Source: Cladopsammia gracilis (Eukaryota; Cnidaria; Anthozoa; Scleractinia; Dendrophylliidae). From it: DNA of 64,000 nucleotides. Position numbers and translations under genes: made by a program. Positions within the stretch are counted from its first letter, which is position 1. The number at the start of each line of letters is the position of its first letter. Under the pieces are notes generated by a model. The model made no database searches. It saw only the letters and a list, made by a program, of their open reading frames with translations, and was not told the origin of the DNA. Of this stretch, positions 1 through 12,809 are shown piece after piece. Where the stretch lies: NCBI GenBank assembly GCA_022457155.1, contig JAJGOT010000475.1:360001-424000 (forward strand). Direction: 5' to 3'.

Positions 1-420
1 CCTGCCACGTTGTGTTTTTAACTGAGTCCACACCAGTGCTAAACCTGCTATTAGAGATTTGAAAAGGATGCCTCACCTCATCACAGAATAACCATTACAT
101 TGACCTACTGTTATGACAAGTGGAACTTGCAATAAATGAATTTCAAGCAACAGTTGTACCCAATCAAGCACAAGAGGGTCAGTCATCACCTTAAATAATA
201 ACTTTTCTGAAGTGAATGTCAGTTATTTATAATCCATCAAACAATTTCTCTCAACAAAAACAAAATAATAGTGCAAAACATCTTCAGGCACTTATTACAA
301 TGTACAAACTCAGCTGTTTTGAAAATGGCATTGATTCAGATATCAAAAATACCCCCTCCCCAAGGCATTAATATCCTAGGGCAAAAGTATGTACAGTACC
401 TGTCAAAGGTTAGTTGACAG

Positions 421-560
421 TCACGACTCGAAACTCGATCCTTGAACCTCAAAGTTTCTCAAAGTTTTTTGAGTTTCGAGTTTCGAGAATAGAGTTTTGA
501 GTTTCGAGACACTCGAGGTTTTTTTTGAGAATCTCAAAAAGGGATTTCGAGAAAAGGATT
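421..560. repeat. Degenerate GAGTTTCGA minisatellite
   Basis: The motif GAGTTTCGA and its complement recur several times with small changes between runs of A and T. It reads as a short degenerate tandem repeat. No reading frame or promoter feature is visible in it, and the first kilobase has nothing else I can identify. Confidence 0.5.
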
Positions 561-1264
561 AATTTCTCAAAGACAGAACAATGATGATTTCACACGGCCG
601 CTTTTGTTTCGCGTGGCCTTTGTTTCGTTATCACACTGCTGTGAGCTGCAGAACCTCCAGTGAAAAAAAACTTGAAAAAAAAAAACTGTCACTGGCATGC
701 AAGAGAGAGAGTGGCAATTTCACGGGTCCTTTTTTGCTACACTGAGTACCAGAGGTTTATTTTTTTTTTAGTGAAAACTGGCCAGTTCACGAACCGAGAA
801 CGCGAGAAGCGAACGCATCGGTTGTTATCAAATAATCTGCGACGCGTAGCAGTCTGTAATGCTTTAAATTTAAACCTAGAATTTTCCCGGCGGATTAGAA
901 AATCATGAATTAAACAAAGTTTATGATAGCAGAATCAGTAGGAATGACGAGGGTTTAATGCTAAATAACACAAGTTAGGGAACTGTACAAAAAATAAAAG
1001 CTAAAATTCTAAAATGCTAAAAATACAATAAACCTGAAATAAAACTAATTAAAATTAGGAATATTAAACACCTAAGAAGACAGAATAGAAAGAACTAGAA
1101 ACTACCATTAAAATTGAAACCTGTTAAGCAGGGATGTAGATAATAGCCTGGAACTGGCTGTGAACTTCATTTTTCCGGCTATAAAAGCTAAGTGCAGCTA
1201 TGTAAGAACTACATTTTTCTCGTTTTTAACTGGCTGTCAGTCCTATATTTCCAGCTCTACATCC

Positions 1265-1740
1265 CTGGTTAAGTAATGATATTCTAAAAGCATCATATGG
1301 TAGGTTTCTTATCTCCACAGCGAGGGCGTTCCAATCTAGTAAGGCACTACATGTATTTAGGGATCTACATGTAAGCAATCCCCAGTTAGTATTTGATTTC
1401 ATGATTCGAATAGTGTCCGTTAAGTGGGTGTTATAACTGTGATGGTCTAAACCTCAAGTAATCATACTGTTTCCGTTACTGTCATTAATTAAATTATACA
1501 TAAAAGGACAGTGTTGCATTTGTATTCTGGTTGACAGATTCATCCACTTCAGATCTAAGAGTGCTTCAGTTGAAGAAGAATGTGGCGCTCTATCCAGAAT
1601 TATCTTGGCTGCTTTACTCTGAAGAACTTGGATGGAATCCATTAAAACTTTGTTGTTTTTGCCACCCATAAGATTCTTGCATATTCAAGAATGGGGATGA
1701 CCATTGTCGTGACAAAAATCTACCTTGCATAAACAGGGAG
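1265..1740 (-). mobile_element. LINE ORF2 C-terminal remnant (non-LTR retrotransposon)
   Basis: Read on the minus strand, one frame gives the region after the reverse transcriptase of a Jockey/CR1-like LINE: LQSKAAKIILDRAPHSSSTE, then LLDLKWMNL, then, after one in-frame TGA at about 1450, LLDWNALAVEIRNLPYDAF. The spacing of these blocks is that of the C-terminal tail of such ORF2 proteins. The polymerase core and endonuclease are missing, so this is a 5'-truncated, dead copy. The clade is inferred from the tail motifs only. Confidence 0.75.
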
Positions 1741-1932
1741 CAGATGTTTGATTCTTTTTAAGACACCTAGCCTCTTCGCAATTTTACTTTGTAAAAACGG
1801 ATGTTGAGAACCGCTCTTCTGAAAACAAGAATGAACTGGAAATATTGCAGATGACATATCTTTAAGGCTTTTACATTGTAAAAGATTGAAAATAGAGTGC
1901 AGAAAAGAGAATGTTGTTGTTTTCTAGTTGCT

Positions 1933-2140
1933 ATGTGTTTGGACGGTATCCAGAATTTGGGGTGAAATTAAGGTCTCGGAAATGAACGCTCCACTTATAA
2001 AATAATAAATAATGTCGCTGAAATTAACTCGACTTAAATTAACATGAATTCTCATGTGTTCGGACAGTATCCAGAATTTGGGGTGAAATGAAGGTCTTGG
2101 AAATGAATGCTCCACTTAAATAATGTCGCTGAAATTAATG
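1933..2140. repeat. Direct tandem duplication, unit about 121 bp
   Basis: A unit starting at GTGTTTGGACGGTATCCAG (1935) recurs at 2056 as GTGTTCGGACAGTATCCAG, followed in both by CAGAATTTGGGGTGAAAT, the AATGAACGCTCCACTT block and AATAATGTCGCTGAAATTAA. The second copy is a little shorter and has diverged by substitutions and small deletions. Non-coding. Confidence 0.8.
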
Positions 2141-2149
2141 CTCACAAAA

Positions 2150-5100
2150 ATTAATGCGACTTAAATTAACTTGAATTTTGAGAATTCGCATTAACTTCCT
2201 ATAATAAGGTATTTAGGTCACGCTAATAACCTGTTCACACCAATGCTAAAACATGTTTAAATGTTGTTAACTGGCTCGTCGCTCTGCAACGAGTCAGTTC
2301 TTAAAAAACCATCTTTTTTTCCTGGTTGGGTCACCTGCCCCGAGAAAAGCTTTTGCTGCGGCCAACACCGTACCTAGTTTACTTCCGGTAAACGTGTTAC
2401 TTCCTCTGCTCGATTGACGGTTCAAGAGTTGCTTACTTTCTTCTATCGTTATAAAAGCAAACAATATCATCCGCGTTTGCTGTTGTAAAACAAAACGATA
2501 CTGTAACAAGACTCGGCTGTTGAATTTGTGAGACATTGATGGTCAGTTTGTTGCAGCTGCTGTGACATTCATCGATCGCTTCACTTTCATTTGACAAATT
2601 TTGGTTAGATATTCTGCAAGGTAAGCCCTTTTCTGTGGTTATTTCAAAATACAACCATATGTTTTCCACATTTCTTCGTTTTAGGAGACGTCTAGGAGGA
2701 AGTCATGATCATTTAAGGGAAATGGCTTTGCTTTGAAATTTATATCCTTTGTATATCGCTACCATGTATTTTGCTGTGTTTTCAGAAGTAGAAAAGCGAA
2801 CTGTAACCAATAATTAAGCAACTATAATTTAAATATTTACCGTTGTAATTTAAACATTAAATCCCTGTGATTTTCAGATGTGTTATTTCACTGGTAAAAG
2901 GAAAGCGGGTTGAATTTTTCTAACCAAATCAATTGTCAAACAGTTGAGTTTAGCTCGAATAAATCGTTGAACAAAACTGCACGTCCCGGCAAGTTACAGA
3001 ATTGCCGAGTAAACAATTCTCAAGCATTACGTCATGGAGTCACCCTCAAATTCCACATATCTCGTATTTCTCTCATGCTATAGTCGGCTGTTAATTATTT
3101 GATCGATCATGTTGATATTGTTTATTTATTTGAAATGCTATCACCGATTCTCCAGAATGCCTGTGTTTAAACAATCCTGATTCCTTGTAGTAGGTGGTTT
3201 CAAGTATTTTAAAGGGAAAAAAATACAAAGTTCAGAGAAAAAATACAGACCTGAAATTGTAGGCTATTATAAAGGAGTGCTTGAAGCGGACTGTGGAATG
3301 TAAATGTGGACTGGACTGTGCATATTAATAGATTCTAGATTGTATATTGTGGATTGCAAAGATAAAACTCTAAAATGAAAACTGGGTGGAAACTGAGACC
3401 AAACGAGCCAGTTGTGAAGCCCAACAGGCTCCTTGTTTAATTTAAAACAGGTTGAGAAAAATACCTCCTAGCCTCCCATAATCTTTGGAGTGAAATCTTA
3501 ACTAAAAGAAACTTTATTCAGGACTCAAGATTAACTTTTCAGCTTACGAGCCTAGTGGCTAGTGACAGTGGGGGTGGGGAGTGGGCAGGGGAGAGAAAAA
3601 CCACAGTTTACGAACCTACTAACATAATTACGGAAAAACTAATGTACAAAAAATGTTGAGAAGATAAGACTAACACCTTTTAAATGTCCTAATGTATGGA
3701 AAAACATTGAGAAGATAAGACTAACACCTTATAAACATACAAATGTACAGGAAAACGTTGAAAATGTAAGACTTATGCTTTAATGAAAGTACCAAGATAC
3801 CAACAAACATATTTGTACCAACGTACATAGAAACATAATTTTCAGTTTGGTTTTGTCTGGTGCTTCATGATTTTTACTAGCCCAAATGGCTAGTGAAAGC
3901 AAAATTCCACTAGCTAAAACTGAATTTTTACTAGACTTTGGCTAGTTGGCTACCGTTAGTCTCGACCCCTGTTATCGACTTTTGTAGTTTGAGTCATACA
4001 CAGTTGTACATTTAAAAATGTTCAAGATAGAGGCTAAAAACATAGTTAAACAAAACAACATTTATCATGTTTAACAGTTGCTGTGAATGGGGCTTAATAC
4101 ATGTTTTTTTTGTTTTTAAATTGTTTTAGAAACAAAATTTGGTTGATGCTCCTGAGCTCAAGAGTTTGCTTGCAGGCACAAATTTATAACATTTACTGTG
4201 CAGTATATGAAGCCATGGTCATATCATCAGTGCATGTGGCACACTTGTTATATGCTAATCAGTCTCCAACTTGTTTTTCTTGTATGCAAATGCCCTTTAG
4301 CTTCCTTTGCACAAAAGCACAGCTGTTTAATCTCCGTAGGGACACATTGTTTGAGAAGTGGTTTTGAAGTTGTTCAAAAAAAACTTACAGCATGTGTTTT
4401 ATCAGGTGAAAAATCTCTCGGCTACGCCTGAGTTTTTAAACCTGATAAAACACTACTGCTCATTTTTTAAACAGTACATTGTTTTAGAAACAACCTTTGT
4501 TAATTTTAAAAGCAACATTTCCGTGCTGTACATAGCGTTTACCTTAATTCTCGAAAAATCCATTTGAAGTCCGCAGGTTGGTTTTAATTTTCCATACAGA
4601 GTTTGAAGTCAAAGAATTTGAAAAATAAACACATTAAAACACTACATCATCTAGTTCTCTCTCTCAGCGTAAATATTTTATCATGCTATTAAAGACATGT
4701 TTTTAATTCATTGAAACACAATTTGGTGTATTTGAACTTTTACAAATGGCAGCGAAACTTCACACATTTAAAAACAACATTTGCCGAGCTGTAGCGTTTT
4801 CCTAAGTTTTGAAAAATCCACTTAAGTCCTCCAGAGCTCAAAGCCTTATGCCCTGGTCAGCAGAATTACCAACAAAAGTATTTAGCTAATTGAGTGAGTG
4901 ATCAAGTGGAAGTTTTAACAAAACGCCACAACTCGTTTTACGTTTCAGCAGTCTTCACAAAATTCTGTGCTCACAGTTCCAAGGGAGAAGCTATAATCGC
5001 ATCGCAGAAAATATGGCAGATGGAATTCAGTAATATGTAAATTGGCACATTTTTCTTGTGACAAAAGGAAAACAAGACAAGATAATTTTTTTTACTTATT

Positions 5101-5250
5101 AATAAATGTTTTAATTTATAATCTAAACCATAGAAAAATTTGATTGCCAGAATTTTTAGTTACCAAGGAGGAAATGTTCTAGTCACATTGGCAACCATAC
5201 CAATCACCTGGTCGGGGGCCCCCCAATTTTTTGGCATGTCTGACATGTGC
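2150..5250. other. Gene-less stretch with minor repeats
   Basis: No exon could be supported. At 3640-3780 a block containing GATAAGACTAACACCTT is repeated about three times with a period near 60 bp. At 3870-3950 a CTAGTGGAA/GGCTAGT-rich segment resembles one at 15820-15905, so it is probably a dispersed repeat. Short open frames near 4100-4570 lack family resemblance and look like chance. Confidence 0.4.
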
Positions 5251-5255
5251 AATTC

Positions 5256-7106
5256 TTAACCCATTGACACCTGAACTGCCTGAAACTGCCTGTACAAGAC
5301 TCCACTGCTTTAAAAAATTGCAACTTTCTCAATTGTGCGAACATTGCCCTAACTAGCAGTTGTGAGCATTGACTAGAAAGTCCCTCAAATTGAGATACCC
5401 CCAAAACACAAAAAAGCCGGCGATTTTTGCAGAATATCTGCGTTTGAATTTGACAATAACAAAAATGACTGTTTTTAACGTCATAGAAAAACAACAAAAA
5501 TCACGTTTCTGCCTTTAGTTTTTTGCGTCAACGAAGGAGACGCTTCCTAATCTTGTCGGCTAGGCGGAACAAATCGAGAAGCGTCGGTACCAAATCTGCG
5601 CCATCTTGAAACGTCACAATGGTATCCAGCATGCTTAGCGTGTCATCTAGGTGGAACAAATCGAGAAAAGTGTCGGTACTAAATCTGCGCCATCTTGAAA
5701 CGTCAACCGCACGTCTCCGCACGTTGTACCCCAAGCGGAAAGAATCGAGAAAATTGTATGTACCATTTCTGCACCATGTTGAAACGTCACAATAGTATCC
5801 AGCATTCCCAGCGCGTCGAAATCAGGCACAATTCATTCCATCCTGGAGAGCTTGAGTGCTTCGAAACTTCACATGTAAATAATCTATTTGTCTTGATTTA
5901 GTTTCGGATATTTTCCTGATTTTGAATCGTACGACTGCATATCTCAATCTCTAAAAGCACGCAGTGGAAATGGACGAAGGTTCTTCTCCGGACCAAGTTA
6001 GTTGTTTGGTTGGGTCTCTTTGGAATCAAGCAAGAAGTTATCGGATTTTCCTCCCTCCTAGTAGCACCGTTCTGGTATGTTTTGAATGCTTTAACTTGAT
6101 TTTGCTGTGGTTCTCTGCCTTATTTGGGAAGCTTTCACCTAAATAACGACATCGCTTCTTCGCGATGTTCCATGGAGCGATTCGCTGTATGTCTTGTAGC
6201 AATAATTCACTGACCGGCCGCGCCATGCGAACACAGATTAAATTAGCCTGGAACTCAAATGAATCGTTCTTTGTCTCATTGCAAGAATTAAAATTGGATT
6301 TTTGTGACAATTGTGGTCTTTGTATCTTTTAAACAATAGCTCTAGCTCATCTCGTCTCATCGTGTTACAGTCTGATAGTTGAGCGTTATGAATAAAATTT
6401 GTTTGTCTCTACAAAAATAGCAAGCTTCAGTTTTAAAACCTAGTTGGCTTAGAAATTTCGCTTTGTAATTTGTTATTACCACAGACAAACCCAATATTTT
6501 ATATATTTTTTATTTGCTTGAGAGAGAGCAATGAAAAACAGATCAAAGTAACAATACTGTTTGCGTACGTGACCTAGCTTGACCTTGAGATCGCTTGCAC
6601 GTGTTATCGCGTTCGAAGAATGCAATCCTAATTTCCTGTTGGAGACAAATTAGAGATTTTTTTGTAAACAGTCTTCCAAATGCCCCCCCCCCCTATTGTT
6701 TTTTTTTCAGAGGCTCATTTCCGTCGGAAATTCCTTCGAACGCGTCTCCATGATCTGTGATTACTGCTAGTTATAAATTACGTTACAGCATTGAAAGCAC
6801 ATTACTTTTGTAGAAGAGAGAAAAATATGAAATCTTTTGGGTTGATTTCACAGCAATCAGCTCCAGAGAAGAACCTTCGTCCATGCTCAACTGATTAAAC
6901 ATATGCTGAATGCAACTTCTAGACATTGAGATACTGACATGTACTGAGGCGTATGCAATTCAACCAAGTAAACTCGAGCCTTCAATGTTTTAGAACAGCA
7001 GCACTTTCAAAGGTAACTTTAAATATGGAGTCACAAAATCCTATGGGGTGTGTGTATGCAGGAAATAGCTCAAAAACATAAAAATTCTCAGGTGTCAATG
7101 GGTTAA
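5256..7106. mobile_element. TTAA-flanked element with 19 bp terminal inverted repeats (piggyBac-like, non-autonomous)
   Basis: The left end TTAACCCATTGACACCTGA (5256-5274) is matched as a perfect reverse complement at 7088-7106. TTAA at both outer ends followed by CCC is what piggyBac superfamily insertions look like (TTAA target, CCC-starting ends). No transposase is recognisable inside. The interior holds an 86 bp tandem repeat (5560-5830) and a second inverted pair around GGACGAAGGTTCTTCTC at about 5971 and 6873. The superfamily is inferred from the ends alone; two separate repeats in opposite orientation remain possible. Confidence 0.55.
5560..5830. repeat. Tandem repeat, about 86 bp x 3
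   Basis: The anchor GGAACAAATCGAGAA occurs at 5566 and 5653 and, as GGAAAGAATCGAGAA, at 5737. Each copy is followed by a TCGGTACCAAATCTGCGCCA-like block and TTGAAACGTCA. Spacings are 87 and 84 bp. Frames open in this segment simply reflect the repeat. It lies inside the TTAA-flanked element. Confidence 0.8.
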
Positions 7107-7731
7107 TCTGTCTGTGACCAAAGTGTTGCAGAAGATTTATGCACAAACTATTTAAAGTACCAGTTCTAACAATTTTGTTTCAATTTGTAATTTTTTCACT
7201 TTTCAAAAAAATAGATTATTTACTTCACTGCCTAAATGTTTCTTGTTTAAAGCATGGGAATGCCATTATTTATGACTACACTTTTTGTATTTTCCTCAAT
7301 AACAATAAATTTACATGTTCAGAAAGTTCCAAATGTGAAACAAAGAGCCAGTTGAGAGACAAAGCAGGATCTTCAAACATGCAATTTGTAGGGAAATGTG
7401 GCTATGTTTGCACCTTTTGAAGATTTTTACCATTTTTTTTTCCCTTGAAATTCAGGTAACAAATAACAGGCTCTACCAGTGATTAATACTAAACTGAGAA
7501 TGCACAATTGAGAAGGAGCTTGGAGCTACTAAAATGATACTGCAGCTGGTTAACTAGTCCATTTATAAGTTTTATGCATTGAGTTCGCACTAATTCAGCT
7601 GAACAGATGCCTAACCCTATAGGTAATTTCAGGGAGACAGTGGATAACAACAATGGAAAGGTATGGAAGGAGAGATACAACTGTTGGGGAGAAAAAGATG
7701 TGACAATCATCATGTAAGCTAATGTTATACA

Positions 7732-7915
7732 TACAGTACCACTCGCGTGCATTGCAGCACCTACACGTGTATAATGCATGTAAAGTCTGTGTGGTACATG
7801 CATTTTACACGCGCATAATAGAAAAGCCTAATTTTACGTGTATGCATGTATTCCTTTTGTTTTTAAATGTGTGTGTTTTGTCATTCAAATGCGTGTAGTT
7901 TGTCAAACAAGAATT
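7732..7915. repeat. Left member of a far-apart inverted repeat (partner 13110-13234)
   Basis: This block has repeated TGCATGTAAA and GCGTGTAG words and begins TACAGTACCACTCGCGTGCA. Its reverse complement is found, diverged, at 13110-13234, ending TGCAATGCATGCAAGTGATA just before CTGTA. The two could be the ends of one 5.5 kb element or two insertions of one repeat in opposite directions. The simple-sequence character makes precise borders uncertain. Confidence 0.5.
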
Positions 7916-8260
7916 CAAGAATAATAATAATAATTAACATTTCTAAAGCGCTAAAATTATAAAAATATTCTAAAGCGCTTTACAAGAAACGATAAAATAT
8001 TAAAAATATAAAAATGTTAAAAGTACTAAAACAAATTGTAAGCCAGCTTGAACAGATGCGTCTTTAGCTTTGACTTAAAAATGGCTACACTTTGACTGTT
8101 TCGAATTTCAAGCGGCAGTTTGTACCACAGAAATGGTCCGGAACGATCAAAAGCCAGTCACCAAAGGTCTTGAAACTAGTTCTTGGGACCTTAAGGAGGC
8201 CCTGGTTGCAGGAACGTAGGTGATGAGCTGTAATAGAGAGTGGCTGCAGATATTCTTTTA
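7915..8260. repeat. Dispersed repeat beginning (AAT)n and CTAAAGCGCT
   Basis: An (AATAAT)n stretch is followed by TTTCTAAAGCGCTAAAATTA, with CTAAAGCGCTTTACAAG a little downstream and a moderately conserved-looking tail (GCGTCTTTAGCTTTGACTTA, then CGGCAGTTTGTACCACAGA). This has the look of the end of an old interspersed repeat with a simple-sequence tail. No second copy is visible in the window, so the call rests on appearance. Confidence 0.35.
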
Positions 8261-9039
8261 TATATATAAATTATTATAATTCAACACATTGATACACTGT
8301 CCAAATATGGTAAAAAAGTTATCGATAGACGTTATGTCTACATGACGTATAACCAGCGATGGCGGTAAATTTCGCATTTTGAAGGAAAGTGAAAATGACT
8401 GCTGCCTGCAATTTCGTGTTTTTTGGCGAAAAAGTGCGTAAGCTATTAGTTAAACATAGGCACGCATTGCGTGCATGAGCTATTTTGAAAATTCCCTAAA
8501 TGATATGAAATGGTGAAAGCAACAAAACAGTGGAAGAAAACTAGCACAAATAACCGCCTGCAGATATACGTTTTTCAAATCCTCCGGCTCGCCCCCTACC
8601 CCCAAAAACTACCAAGATCACGAACTGCGTCCCGTTTCTCGAACGTCCCGATAACATTTCGGGCCCGGAAAGCTATCTTATGTGCGCAATGTATTCATTA
8701 AAGATTAAAATTTTGTTGATTTTTAATTTTGAAAGCTAAGCAATAAAATTCTAAATTGACAAAACAAGTCGAGCTGGTTTGAGGGCTAAAAATGCATCAC
8801 CATTTTATAGATTCTGATTTGAATATGAGTTGCGGGCCCGAAAAGTTGCCGGGACTTTTGAGAAACGGGCCCACTGGGACCAAAACTCTATTTAGGTGGA
8901 AAAATGCAAAGTTTGCTTTTGTATTCTAGCCTAAAGGGTTAGGGTATGAAAATAGGTGGGAAGTTCACGGGATCTTCGGAGTTATTTTATGACGAAACTA
9001 CGGCCCCAGTGAAATGAGCAACTGGTCTCTGTAATCAGT

Positions 9040-9510
9040 GTATTAAATGTCAACCAGAAGAGTCCTGCACAGAAATTTGATGCATCCAAATTGAAGGATT
9101 ATTATTTTCTGAAAATTCTAGTCTTTTTTTAAAAAGTTGCTTTTATTATTCACAAAAGAAACGTGGAAATGGTTCCCTTTGGCCGCAAACTAATTAAATT
9201 AAATAATTTTTAACTCCAAACCACAAGCTAATTAAATTAGTGACAAAAATTCTTTGAACCACCTGTTTCTGTAATGTCAACCAGAAAAGTCTTTAACAGA
9301 AACTAAACGCATGTAAAATGAATATTGGTAGCCTCCTTGTAAATTGCAAAAAATCGTGCAAATAGAAACAGAAACTAATTAGATTGAATTGTTTTCAACT
9401 CAAAACCACAACCTTGAGGTTAATATTTGGAACCAAACATCTTTTCCTGTAATGTCGACCAGAAAAGTCTTAAATCAGAAACTTAGCGCATCCAAAATGA
9501 ATTTTGCAAC
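9040..9510. repeat. Irregular tandem repeat, about 180-230 bp x 3
   Basis: ATGTCAACCAGAA at 9047, ATGTCAACCAGAA at 9274 and ATGTCGACCAGAA at 9452 each precede a similar GTCTT..CAGAAA..GCATCCAAAATGAA block. Spacings of 227 and 178 bp show indels between units. The linking DNA carries repeated AACTAATTAAATT words. Non-coding. Confidence 0.7.
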
Positions 9511-9572
9511 TAATAGTTTTTTGAACAGGCGTTTTTTAACGCACCATAAGAATTAACATTTTCTCGAAAACA

Positions 9573-9868
9573 TGTTGAATTCCATCACGTACCAGTTTCT
9601 ATAAGGACAAAGTTCAACATTTGCACGTGCACACAACGTGACTGCTCATACAAAATACAGTCGCTACTCGCTTGTAGTAATCGCTTGGGGCATACAATTA
9701 ATAACCTACACATCTGCTCACATTAATTCACAGAAAGATAAACGTTTTAAATACTGTAAATTGTATATTCAGGATTGCATTAAGTTTTCTCTGTTGAACT
9801 CCATGCATCCCGGACAAGTTTCTATAAGGACAAAGTTCAACATTTTCACGGGCAGACAACGTGACTGA
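9573..9868. repeat. Duplicated 70 bp block (9573-9644 and 9793-9868)
   Basis: Both blocks share GTTGAA(T/C)TCCAT, TTTCTATAAGGACAAAGTTC, AACATTT.CACG and ACAACGTGACTG in the same order and orientation, about 225 bp apart. This is a local direct duplication with a unique spacer. No coding sense is apparent. Confidence 0.75.
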
Positions 9869-10372
9869 CAAAAAAGATACCATTTCAAATAGTAATCACT
9901 TGAAACCCAGGTTTGAAACATCCAATTCATATTCCACATCACATTATTTGAAATCCGCTTGCCGTTTTTGCAATAAAGCTATACTTTCTTATTTCAGTAC
10001 AAGCTCACCTATAAACGTAACCGCAGTCCACATTTTTTGGACGTCTCATCCCTCGCAGACCATTAATTGTACAATTCATGCATAGAGCACATTTTAGGCA
10101 GTATTTCCGAATAAATGCCCTTGATATTGCCATGTTAGCAAGCCAGTCGGGATTACTGCACAATTCCCAACCAACAAATCTTCAAAACGTTACACTTTTA
10201 GTGTTTGAGGCAACAATCGCGAACATCCAAGATGGCTGATTTTCAATTCATGCCAAGTGCCCTTCTCTGACCTTCAGTAATACCATTTTAGAAGCGAGAA
10301 TTTGATTGGCTGACATAGTACACGGTGTACATACTAGAGACAATCTGATTGGTGTGACATAACCCAAGACAT

Positions 10373-10413
10373 ACATCCATCCATACATACATACATACAT
10401 ACTAACAAACAAA
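10373..10413. repeat. (CATA)n microsatellite
   Basis: About eight CATA/CATC units in a row followed by (ACAA)n. Ordinary simple-sequence DNA. Confidence 0.9.
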
Positions 10414-11490
10414 CATCACAAACCAACCTTTGCGCCTGCTAATGAGCTATTTTTTTCAAAATAGCTCAAAAAAAGGGAAAAGAAAGAAAAAAAGAGAAGA
10501 AAAGAAAAGAGAAAAATACTGTTCACATGATTGGACAAAAAAGGCGCGAAATTTTCGCGTTGTCGCGGTCGCAGTGTTTCTTGGCGTAGCTGAATGAAAA
10601 CTGGTTCAAAGTTTAACCGCTCGACAAGAAGTGAATGAAGGAGCACAATTTTCGTGAAATTCCTTTGATAATCACCTCTGGAATATGATATAGACTTGAT
10701 GTTTCCTCAGAAAAGTTTCTGATCTCGTCATTACGGCTGTGGGAGCTAAAAAACAAGCATTCCAAGTTTGTAAACAACATTGATCAACTCAGCTCGTACT
10801 TCGATGTTTAAAAATTTGGTGCTTATGGAAGGGACAAAAAAGCCAAATCAACTACAGGTACGATGTTGTAACTGTTTCTTGTATCCTTTAGCTGTAAATT
10901 TTTGTAAGCTTACTGTCCACGCTGTAGTTCTTTCCGACTTTTCGCCGCTATGTTTAGGTTCGTAGCCATGTGTTTGTTCAATTTGTTTTGATTCTGAATT
11001 GAACTTTTTAAGATACGAAACACTTGTAACTAAGACATTCTATGCCATTTTACTGTGTTTTAATTCTTGTAGTCACCACTCTGTCCCGTTCTTTGAGTAG
11101 ACAAAAGCTCTTCGTAGAAACTGTCAACTGATTGTGTACGCTAAATTAATTTTAGCTTGGCAAAAGTTTCGGCATTCACTGCTTGTTGTTTAAGAAATGG
11201 TGCGAGGTAAAATATTGTAGTTAGTCTTTTTACTTAATAAAAGGTTGTATATCTCAATGACTTTTTTCTCAAAACTGTGATTTGTTATCAACGTGTTTAA
11301 TTATAAAACAGTTATAGTGTTCAAGCATGCACAATATTGACAAAAGTGCCACTTTCATTCATGAACTGTGTGATGTTGCAATTTTCGCGCGGTAAAACAT
11401 CTGTAAGCGTTTTTTTTTTTTTAAATAAAAGGCTTGTCCGCGATATTTTTTCTTGAAACTGTGCTTTGTTATCAATGTGTTGAATTATAA

Positions 11491-11604
11491 AACTATTATA
11501 GCGTTCAAGCTTGCGTGATATCGCCTAATGTTAGCCGACTCGGCCTACAGCCTCGACGGCTAAGTATTAGGCGATATCACGCGCGCTTTCGCGCTATAAT
11601 AGTT
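11491..11604. mobile_element. Palindromic hairpin element, 114 bp
   Basis: The arm AACTATTATAGCGTTCAAGC (11491 onward) continuing to GATATCGCCTAA is mirrored at the right by TTAGGCGATATCAC down to GCGCTATAATAGTT (11604). The loop is about 40 bp. This is the form of a foldback MITE. It ends exactly where a LINE tail begins, so it probably landed in or next to that LINE's 3' end. Confidence 0.7.
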
Positions 11605-11803
11605 AAATGTATTGTGGGCCTTGATTGTTAAGAGACTTGTAAACTAAAAGCATCAACTTAAAATGAACGCGATAAGCTACAGGAAGCCAGTTGAGATGAA
11701 ATAAGGTGGACGAAATGTGATCAAACTTGGGAATCCTAAAGATTAATCGGGCAGAAGCAGCCATATACCCAACGAAGGGACACAAAATCACAACACCGCA
11801 CAA
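11603..11803 (-). mobile_element. LINE ORF2 C-terminal fragment
   Basis: The minus strand encodes ARLIFRIPKFDHISS followed by LHLNWLPV-type sequence (here LFHLNWLPVAYRVHFKLMLL) and VYKSLNNQGPQYI. The block LNWLPVAYRV..K..L..YKSLN..GPQYI is characteristic of the segment after the reverse transcriptase in CR1/L2/Rex-like LINEs of aquatic animals. Only about 65 residues survive; the frame stops at the hairpin. A relic, not a gene. Confidence 0.75.
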
Positions 11804-12809
11804 ATAGCGGATCGAATATTGTGTATTATGAACTCAAGTATCAATGAACAATAAAAATACTTCAGGAAACTGTTATAAAAGTCAAACTAAGATGAATTCC
11901 TTCCGAACTAAATGATACCAAAGATGGATCAAAGTATTTGACTCGACAAGGCTAGAAAGTATAAAGCAGTTCGACTGCTACCTGTAATGTCTGATGTGTT
12001 TTGGCCTGCCAACCGCGATAATGTCTTCAGTATTGACAGACCACTTTGAAGAATTCTCCCTCAGCAAGAACTGAGTAGCATAGCCAGAGTAGCCACATCG
12101 ATTCGCTACAAAGTCGTTTTGCTACAAGTCAATTTGCTACATCATCCAACAATACTGAAGTGAAATTCGAAAATGTTGTTTACATAGATAATATTGTAAG
12201 TGTCATTAGTTCAGTCCCAACTTTTCGCCCGGTGTTGCATGTTTCTTTAGAATGGAACAGTCCGATTTATGAAAATGTCTAATCTGTGCACTAAATCAGG
12301 CAGGCCAATTGTCGCGTATATAAAATCGTCCATTACAAAAATATAGCTTCAAGATATAACTGTAAAACATCGAGAAAGAAGGTGTACCAAGGAAGATTTC
12401 TCCATGGTAGATTTTGGTCACGTGCTAGGTAACAAGATCTGCTAACAGATCTTACATTGCGGAGAAAATCGTCCGCGCACCCATCGTCCCATGTAACATC
12501 ACCTTTAGCATAACAGGGATACATTGAGAAAAGACATGCATTAACAAAACTTTATCTATTGGTAAACAGCTTGCCGAAAATTCGTATCTGTAAAATAAAA
12601 TACAGCAACGTTCACGACAGATAGTACATTGTAAGAAATTGAATTCAAAACTGAGGATTCAAAATACAAAAGAAGTCACAACAAAGTACACGAACAATAC
12701 AGTAAATGTTTTGTCCTCATTTCACGCACTTAGTGATTTGCAGTTCAAGGATTTTGTGTAATATTACATGCAATGTCATATCCACTGCGTGTAGTTTGTT
12801 ACACACAGT

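Noticed and set aside
4101..4567. Overlapping open frames of 69-88 residues
   Set aside because: Different frames overlap, residues are hydrophobic/Cys-rich as in AT-rich noise, and no motif or splice context supports a gene.
5964..6082. MEMDEGSSPDQVSCLVGSLW frame with a CTG|GTATGT donor
   Set aside because: It looks like a possible first exon, but it lies in a TTAA-flanked repeat, has an inverted partner at 6873, and no second exon was found.
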